From Candidatus Microgenomates bacterium (GTDB lineage: Bacteria > Patescibacteriota > Microgenomatia > Levybacterales > JACOYD01): a DNA stretch of 9,769 bases. Made by a program: the position numbers and the translations under genes. The notes under the pieces are model-generated. The model was not told where the DNA came from. It worked only from the letters and a program-made list of their open reading frames with translations, and made no database searches. Each line of letters opens with the position of its first letter. Within the stretch, counting starts at the first letter, position 1. Of this stretch, positions 6,374 to 9,769 are shown one piece after another. The stretch spans positions 1 to 9,769 of the forward strand of contig JACOYD010000062.1 in the NCBI GenBank assembly GCA_016182055.1. The letters run 5' to 3'.

Positions 6374-6384
6374 TATGGTAAAGT
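6356..6384 (+). promoter_or_regulatory. Predicted leaderless promoter of the 6391-6699 gene
   Basis: TTGCTC (6356-6361), 17 bases, then TAAAGT (6379-6384), preceded by TGG as an extended -10. The expected start is at or next to 6391, the A of the ATG. It is interleaved with the minus-strand promoter, so the two may interfere with each other. Confidence 0.45.
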
Positions 6385-6390
6385 GGGGTT

Positions 6391-6699
6391 ATGGAGAAAA
6401 GTTTTCCTCTAAAATGGATTTTAATAATAGTTCTTGCCATACTCTTCGTTCCCATCCCTTTCTATGTAGGTAGTGATAAAGCAGTCTGTTTGGGAATAGA
6501 TATCTGTCCCAAACAAGGATGGAATTTTGGCCCATCCCTGTGGCAGAAAATCTCTGCTCCCAAAAAACCCAACTCATTACCTTCTAACGCAGTAGATAAG
6601 TTTTGCGGGGGGATTGCCAATATTGCCTGTCCAAGCGGATACACTTGCAAACTGGACGGCTCCTACCCCGACTCCGGAGGAAAGTGCATAAAAAACTGA
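6391..6699 (+). CDS. Small membrane-anchored Cys-rich protein, function unknown
   Basis: The 102-residue protein has a short basic N-terminus and one strong hydrophobic segment (about 8-26) that could be a signal anchor, placing the rest outside the cell. Six cysteines follow: C33, C39, C72, C80, C86 and C99. The C-terminal part, with FCGGIANIACPSGYTCK and then a DSGGKC ending, has the look of a small disulfide-bonded secreted module; I cannot name its family with confidence. ATG 6391 directly follows a predicted -10 box by six bases, suggesting leaderless expression. It is divergent from the mre cluster and 28 bases ahead of the next gene, which has its own -10 box. Confidence 0.75.
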   Translation: MEKSFPLKWILIIVLAILFVPIPFYVGSDKAVCLGIDICPKQGWNFGPSLWQKISAPKKPNSLPSNAVDKFCGGIANIACPSGYTCKLDGSYPDSGGKCIKN

Positions 6700-6710
6700 T
6701 AAGGCTATCC

Positions 6711-6721
6711 TGTGATATAAT
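6711..6721 (+). promoter_or_regulatory. Extended -10 promoter of the 6728-7315 gene
   Basis: TGTGATATAAT contains a perfect TATAAT (6716-6721) with an upstream TGA as extended -10. No recognisable -35 box is present. Counting seven bases on puts transcription at 6728, the A of the ATG, so the mRNA should be leaderless. Confidence 0.5.
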
Positions 6722-6727
6722 TCCTCT

Positions 6728-7315
6728 ATGTCAAGAGAACAAATTCTTTCTGATTTTCGCGCCGGAGTGATAGACCCAGTTGATCCTTCTTATGCTCTTT
6801 TCTGGAGAGAAAAATTAGATATAAAATCAGCCGGATACGATATTTTACAGGCAATGGAGGTTATGGCGGACGATGGAAATTTAAACGAATTTAAGCCCAT
6901 CAAGAGAGTAGGTATCTTCGTTGTTACCGTAGGATATCCTCGCTTCGGCTGGCCCGACCCCGAACCTGGTTTCCATCTTTCACCCGACGACAAAGTAATA
7001 TGGCTTGGCTTACCACCGCTTAGACCGGAAGAAAAAAGACTGTCTCAGATTGAAAAATCATTTGCAGATCTAGCCAAATATATTCGTATCTGCCCTACTT
7101 CTAAGTGCGTAATGGCTGTTACTTATAATAAATTAGCTCGAGTCGCACTTAGATTTGGTTTCACTGTAGCCGAAATTCAACTTCAGGAGGATTTAGCGGG
7201 TCATTTAGAATCAGTATACAGCGGCTTTGTTAAACGAGGTTTGTTGCGCGGAAAAACAGGATCACCTATGCTTTGCTATCAACGAACAGAAGATTTTCTG
7301 GCAAGATATCAGTAA
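6728..7315 (+). CDS. Unrecognised 195-residue protein
   Basis: I do not recognise a family. There is no signal peptide or membrane helix. Visible are a hydrophobic strand RVGIFVVTVGYP (60-71), a proline-rich acidic loop (72-100, including FGWPDPEPGF), a charged helix (100-120), and VTYNKLARVALRFGFTVAEI (131-150). The last stretch faintly recalls the helix-turn-strand near the end of GNAT acyltransferases, but no acetyl-CoA-binding motif is evident, so I do not assign it. Cysteines are C122, C127 and C183. ATG 6728 starts six bases after a perfect TATAAT, with no room for a Shine-Dalgarno site. Its stop is 57 bases ahead of the TrpR-like gene's -35 box. Confidence 0.8.
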   Translation: MSREQILSDFRAGVIDPVDPSYALFWREKLDIKSAGYDILQAMEVMADDGNLNEFKPIKRVGIFVVTVGYPRFGWPDPEPGFHLSPDDKVIWLGLPPLRPEEKRLSQIEKSFADLAKYIRICPTSKCVMAVTYNKLARVALRFGFTVAEIQLQEDLAGHLESVYSGFVKRGLLRGKTGSPMLCYQRTEDFLARYQ

Positions 7316-7372
7316 CAATACCCCAATATCTACTATTGATACCTATCATTGCCGCGTGATAAAGAATACTCC

Positions 7373-7402
7373 TTGACACTACCACTAATATACTAGTATA
7401 TT
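7373..7402 (+). promoter_or_regulatory. Promoter of the TrpR-like gene
   Basis: A consensus TTGACA (7373-7378), an 18-base spacer and TATATT (7397-7402). The expected start is 7409, the A of the ATG. A perfect palindrome covers the spacer and the -10 box, so a bound repressor would block polymerase. Confidence 0.65.
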
Positions 7403-7408
7403 AGTGGT
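7381..7408. promoter_or_regulatory. Perfect 28-bp palindromic operator (O1) of the TrpR-like regulator
   Basis: The left arm ACCACTAATATACT and the right arm AGTATATTAGTGGT are exact reverse complements with no spacer; the centre is ACTAGT. It starts two bases after the -35 box and ends one base before the ATG. The E. coli trp operator is also built on CTAG cores, which suits the neighbouring TrpR-family protein. Autorepression is inferred. Confidence 0.75.
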
Positions 7409-7840
7409 ATGACTCGGGTATCTAGAGCAAGGCTCGATCGTAAACGGTTGCAAGAATTAACTGATCACTTTTCCTTTCTTGTTTCTTCACTAACCAATGG
7501 TGTTGAAATAGAAAATTTCTTCAATGAGTTTTTGACAGAAGAAGAAAAAATAATGTTAACAAAACGGCTGGTTCTTTTTATGATGGTTAAAAAAAATTAC
7601 TCTCCCACTGCTATTCAATCAGCCTTGCATGTCAGCTACGAAACTGTGCGGACATATCAAAGGCAGTTGCAATATAAAAATGCCAGCTTTCAACAAACAA
7701 TCGAAAGATTAGTTAGGCGGCAAGCCACAAAAGAATTCTTTGCAAAGCTTGATAAAATCTTAAAGCCTCTATCTCTTGCTCTGGCGGCAAAAACCGATAT
7801 GCGAGCACGAGCAAAGCTTGCCACCGGAGACTGGAGATAA
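7409..7840 (+). CDS. TrpR-family (YerC/YecD-like) DNA-binding transcriptional regulator
   Basis: The 143-residue protein matches the TrpR superfamily in its core: FLTEEEKIMLTKRLVLFMMV (41-60), then the helix-turn-helix YSPTAIQSALHVSYETVRTY (64-83). The spacing and pattern parallel the LLTPDER...LGTR region and reading heads of E. coli TrpR. Members act as intertwined dimers. The ligand is unknown; YerC/YecD-type proteins need not bind tryptophan, and no tryptophan gene is nearby. A basic N-terminus (1-14) and a basic C-terminal extension (about 90-143) go beyond the core. The ATG directly follows a perfect palindrome lying on its promoter, and a near copy of the palindrome follows its stop, ahead of the polysaccharide gene. 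Autoregulation and control of the downstream gene are therefore likely but inferred. Confidence 0.92.
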   Translation: MTRVSRARLDRKRLQELTDHFSFLVSSLTNGVEIENFFNEFLTEEEKIMLTKRLVLFMMVKKNYSPTAIQSALHVSYETVRTYQRQLQYKNASFQQTIERLVRRQATKEFFAKLDKILKPLSLALAAKTDMRARAKLATGDWR

Positions 7841-7867
7841 ATACTATTATACTAGTATATTAGTGGT
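7840..7867. promoter_or_regulatory. Second, imperfect operator copy (O2) ahead of the polysaccharide gene
   Basis: The right arm AGTATATTAGTGGT (7854-7867) is identical to that of O1. The left arm (7840-7853) matches O1 at 11 of 14 positions. A 21-base run is identical between the two sites. O2 overlaps the regulator's stop codon and lies upstream of the leaderless promoter at 7883-7912. It also contains TATATT (7856-7861) with TGGAGA 18 bases before it, a weak possible promoter in the same geometry as O1. Confidence 0.65.
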
Positions 7868-7882
7868 AGTTTGAATTTTTCC

Positions 7883-7912
7883 TTGCTCCGTATTTCACTA
7901 TTGTGTTAGAAT
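7883..7912 (+). promoter_or_regulatory. Predicted promoter of the O-antigen-ligase-like gene
   Basis: TTGCTC (7883-7888), 18 bases, then TAGAAT (7907-7912) preceded by TGT as an extended -10. The start would be at 7919-7921, at the ATG. The O2 palindrome ends 15 bases upstream of the -35 box, so control from O2 would act from upstream or by looping to O1. Confidence 0.45.
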
Positions 7913-7920
7913 AAGCTCTA

Positions 7921-8376
7921 ATGGAAAATAAAGTTGTAAGCATTTGTAATCGTGCCATCGAGTATCTCTTCTACGCTCTGTTTTTCTTCGTCCCGCTTAT
8001 CTTTTTGCCTGTAACTTCCGAACTTTTTGAGTTTAACAAAATGATTTTGACCTATGCCGCAACTGCTTTAATCGGCGGGTTTTGGGCGGTGAAGATGGCT
8101 TTGGCCGGAAGATTTTCAATTCAAAGAACACCGCTTGATATCCCTATCCTGCTTTTTTTGATTTCGCAAGTGATATCAACGATTTTGTCAATTGACGTCC
8201 ATACCTCCATTTGGGGCTACTATTCAAGGTCAAACGGCGGCCTCCTCTCCATCATTTCCTACATTTTTCTCTATTATGCTTTTGTAAGTAATTTTAAAAA
8301 CACACCCGAAGAAATAAACCAACCCCTTTCAATTAAGAAAAAATTCCTTGTTCCTAAAACACACCCGAAGAAATAA
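7921..8376 (+). CDS. O-antigen ligase/Wzy-like membrane protein, N-terminal fragment (frameshifted)
   Basis: This frame encodes the first part of a polytopic membrane protein. It has hydrophobic segments at about residues 15-35, 40-60, 75-95 and 105-125, with the linking motifs TSELFEFNKM (35-44), RTPLDIPILLFLISQ, STILSIDVHTSIWGYY and SNGGLLS, a pattern I associate with N-termini of the O-antigen ligase/Wzy-like family. Such enzymes join or polymerise surface glycans outside the membrane. The frame ends at 8376 only because an exact 59-bp tandem duplication (8297-8414) shifts it by two bases. The last residues (KTHPKK) are translated from the second copy out of frame. Without one copy, the protein would continue into the downstream fragment. 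ATG 7921 is fixed by the promoter ending eight bases before it. Confidence 0.85.
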   Translation: MENKVVSICNRAIEYLFYALFFFVPLIFLPVTSELFEFNKMILTYAATALIGGFWAVKMALAGRFSIQRTPLDIPILLFLISQVISTILSIDVHTSIWGYYSRSNGGLLSIISYIFLYYAFVSNFKNTPEEINQPLSIKKKFLVPKTHPKK

Positions 8377-8414
8377 ACCAACCCCTTTCAATTAAGAAAA
8401 AATTCCTTGTTCCT
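8297..8414 (+). repeat. Exact 59-bp tandem duplication breaking the O-antigen-ligase-like gene
   Basis: Positions 8297-8355 and 8356-8414 are identical and directly abut. The unit length is not a multiple of three. The original frame stops in copy two at 8374-8376, and the downstream frame is closed by TAA at 8355-8357. Deleting either copy joins the two fragments into one open frame. Confidence 0.95.
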
Positions 8415-8423
8415 GCAATAGTA

Positions 8424-9769
8424 ATGCTTATACTCGGATTTTTTGGCCTTATCTTTTATCTAAATATTGATAGTTTATTGTCAATATTCGGGGAGCAATT
8501 ACTAAGAATAATGCAATTAAATGCAATAATTGAATCAATAATAATATCGCTGCTTTATCTCTTAGCTGTCGTTTTTCGTTTTATTTTTAATCTTTTTCCG
8601 TTATTGCAAATTACTCCAGGCATGCCAGAAATTATAACGTTATCTCTCATAACCATATTCTTCCTCTTTTTATTTTCTTTTAGAGGATCTTCTATAAAAC
8701 GCCTTTTTATGATGATTTTAATTTCCGGGGCAATTGTCGCCTTTTATGGAGTCTTGGAACATTTTGGTATTGACAAAGATTATTGGGTGCAGGATGTGCA
8801 AAATCGGGTTTTTTCAACTCTGGGCCAACCCAACTGGCTGGCAGCCTACCTTTCTATATTGATACCAATAGCGATTGTGTTTGGGATTCAGAAAACTCAG
8901 AATACTCAGAAAGCCAGCAAGTCAGAAAAATCAGATAGTCTGAACTTCAGAAGCACCGACAGTCTGGTTCACCGAGTTTTCCGAGTGTTCTGGATATTTC
9001 TTCCCTTGCTCTTCTATCTTACCTTACTTTATACCAAATCCCGCTCGGGGTTTGTTGGTTTATGGATAGGACTAGCTTTTTTCGTTGGAACCTATTTTTG
9101 GCACCAACGGCAAACACTTAAAAATATAACTCTTAAAAAATTTATTGGTATTTATTGGTATTTATTGGTAGTATTGGTATTTATTGGTAGTATTACTTTT
9201 GTGGTTGGCGCTCCGTTTGAACAGCTTAAACCCTTCACGCTTGACGGTATTGGCTCCAAACTATCCAAGCAACTAGCAACTAGCAATCAGCAACTAGTTA
9301 AAGCCCAAGGTACCGCTTTGGAAATCGGAGGGACAGAAAGCGGGGAAATCCGCAAAATTGTCTGGCAGGGCGCCATTGATATTGCCAAGCATTATCCTCT
9401 TTTTGGTTCGGGCGTTGAAACCTTTGCCTATAGCTATTATCAATACCGGCCGGTGGAACACAATTTAACCTCCGAGTGGGATTTTCTTTATAACAAAGCC
9501 CACAATGAATACTTAAATTACCTGGCAACCACAGGGGCTTTTGGTTTGGGCAGTTATTTGCTGATAATTATAGTTTTTCTACTATTAAGTACCGGCAAAA
9601 TTTCAAATTTGAAATTTACAATTTTCAATGAAAATTTAAAATTTAAAATTAAAAATTATGAGGATGACTTTTTATCAGCAATTTTATCTTTCGCCCTTAT
9701 TACAGCTTATATCTCGATACTGGTCAGCAATTTCTTCGGCTTCTCGGTGGTCATCATCAACCTCTTTCT
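8424..9769 (+). CDS. O-antigen ligase/Wzy-like membrane protein, main fragment (runs off the window)
   Basis: I translated this frame from 8358 to the window end and found no stop. The first ATG is at 8424, though the natural start is probably 7921. It carries multiple membrane helices and features expected of the O-antigen ligase family (PF04932): STLGQPNWLAAYL (near 8813-8851), TKSRSGFVGLW (near 9033-9065) with the conserved Arg-Ser-Gly, and HNEYLNYLATTGAFGLGSYL (near 9502-9561). A large extracytoplasmic loop lies around 9210-9500. Repeat-derived stretches occur in loops and in one membrane helix: 8889-8992, 9141-9197, 9268-9299 and 9600-9657. The C-terminus lies beyond the window. If the duplication is real, this part is untranslated or a pseudogene; otherwise it is the body of an intact enzyme. 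Confidence 0.85.
   Translation, partial: MLILGFFGLIFYLNIDSLLSIFGEQLLRIMQLNAIIESIIISLLYLLAVVFRFIFNLFPLLQITPGMPEIITLSLITIFFLFLFSFRGSSIKRLFMMILISGAIVAFYGVLEHFGIDKDYWVQDVQNRVFSTLGQPNWLAAYLSILIPIAIVFGIQKTQNTQKASKSEKSDSLNFRSTDSLVHRVFRVFWIFLPLLFYLTLLYTKSRSGFVGLWIGLAFFVGTYFWHQRQTLKNITLKKFIGIYWYLLVVLVFIGSITFVVGAPFEQLKPFTLDGIGSKLSKQLATSNQQLVKAQGTALEIGGTESGEIRKIVWQGAIDIAKHYPLFGSGVETFAYSYYQYRPVEHNLTSEWDFLYNKAHNEYLNYLATTGAFGLGSYLLIIIVFLLLSTGKISNLKFTIFNENLKFKIKNYEDDFLSAILSFALITAYISILVSNFFGFSVVIINLF
8889..8992. repeat. Imperfect inverted repeat within the O-antigen-ligase-like gene
   Basis: 8889-8909 pairs with the reverse complement of 8972-8992 at 17 of 21 positions. Units such as ACTCAGAA recur within the left arm. 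The segment encodes a polar stretch (QKTQNTQKASKSEKSDS) between two membrane helices. Confidence 0.6.
9141..9197. repeat. Type A repeat array encoding a membrane helix
   Basis: TTTATTGGTA occurs three times exactly (9141-9170) and is followed by GTATTGGTA-like units to about 9197. The 10-bp period cycles through all three frames, all giving hydrophobic residues (FIGIYWYLLVVLVFIGSI), so the array reads as a membrane segment. Confidence 0.8.
9268..9299. repeat. Short CAACTAG repeat in the O-antigen-ligase-like gene
   Basis: CAACTAG occurs three times, twice in direct tandem, with a CAATCAG variant between the second and third. It encodes KQLATSNQQLV in the large extracytoplasmic loop. Confidence 0.65.
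9600..9657. repeat. AT-rich repeat (type C) in the O-antigen-ligase-like gene
   Basis: AAATTT- and AAAATT-like units run through this stretch and encode a Lys/Asn/Phe-rich loop that includes KFKIKN. The match to the mrdA insert (2092-2109) is 17 of 18 bases. Confidence 0.65.

Noticed and set aside
6697..6699. TGA recoded as glycine, as in some Candidate Phyla Radiation lineages
   Set aside because: TGA ends several genes at natural positions and no in-frame TGA occurs inside the recognised conserved genes.
7409..7840. True tryptophan-responsive TrpR
   Set aside because: Only the superfamily fold is supported; no trp biosynthesis or transport gene is nearby and YerC/YecD-type members have undefined ligands.
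8330..8376. Programmed ribosomal frameshift rejoining the two O-antigen-ligase-like fragments
   Set aside because: A -1 slip on the A-rich tract in copy one runs into TAA at 8355-8357, and the original frame stops at 8374-8376 before the A-rich tract of copy two. No plausible slip site remains.
9268..9299. CAACTAG repeats as a third TrpR-type operator
   Set aside because: They contain CTAG cores but lack the extended palindrome arms of O1 and O2, lie deep in coding sequence and look like one more simple repeat.
9298..9528. Minus-strand open frame of 76 codons
   Set aside because: It is antisense to a clearly coding stretch of the O-antigen-ligase-like gene and has no recognisable features.

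Overview
The window reads as a piece of a bacterial chromosome, most likely from an uncultivated Candidate Phyla Radiation lineage of the Microgenomates (OP11) type. This is inference. It rests on a four-helix-bundle S23/IVP-family gene, a YerC/YecD-type TrpR relative, an O-antigen-ligase-like protein of a style I associate with that group, many unrecognised genes, short AT-rich repeats scattered through and between genes, and very small gaps. The code appears standard: TGA is used as a stop and TGG for Trp.

Layout. Positions 61-891 (+) hold an unrecognised gene with a possible CheD-like Cys/His motif. Reading leftward from 6317 to 1027 (-) is a likely operon: four-helix-bundle protein, mreB, mreC, mreD, mrdA (PBP2) and an unrecognised 239-residue protein. 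MreB/MreC/MreD/PBP2 is the core of the elongasome, which lays down lateral-wall peptidoglycan in rod-shaped cells; no rodA lies in the window. From 6391 rightward (+) come a small membrane-anchored Cys-rich protein, an unrecognised 195-residue protein, a TrpR-family regulator, and an O-antigen ligase/Wzy-like membrane protein that runs off the right edge.

The most interesting signals are these. (1) A perfect 28-bp palindrome sits on the promoter of the TrpR-like gene, and a near copy follows that gene before the polysaccharide gene, which looks like a small autoregulated circuit. (2) The polysaccharide gene is split by an exact 59-bp tandem duplication; removing one copy restores an open frame to the window end. 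(3) Every plus-strand gene has a -10-like box just upstream of its ATG (6 to 11 bases between), predicting leaderless or nearly leaderless mRNAs. (4) Several short-period repeats occupy gaps, leaders and in-frame loops of MreB, PBP2 and the polysaccharide protein. One repeat family brackets the four-helix-bundle gene in inverted orientation.

No stretch above about 300 bases lacks a gene; the largest gap, 892-1026, lies between convergent genes and holds only weak hairpins. I saw no tRNA, rRNA, CRISPR array or transposase.
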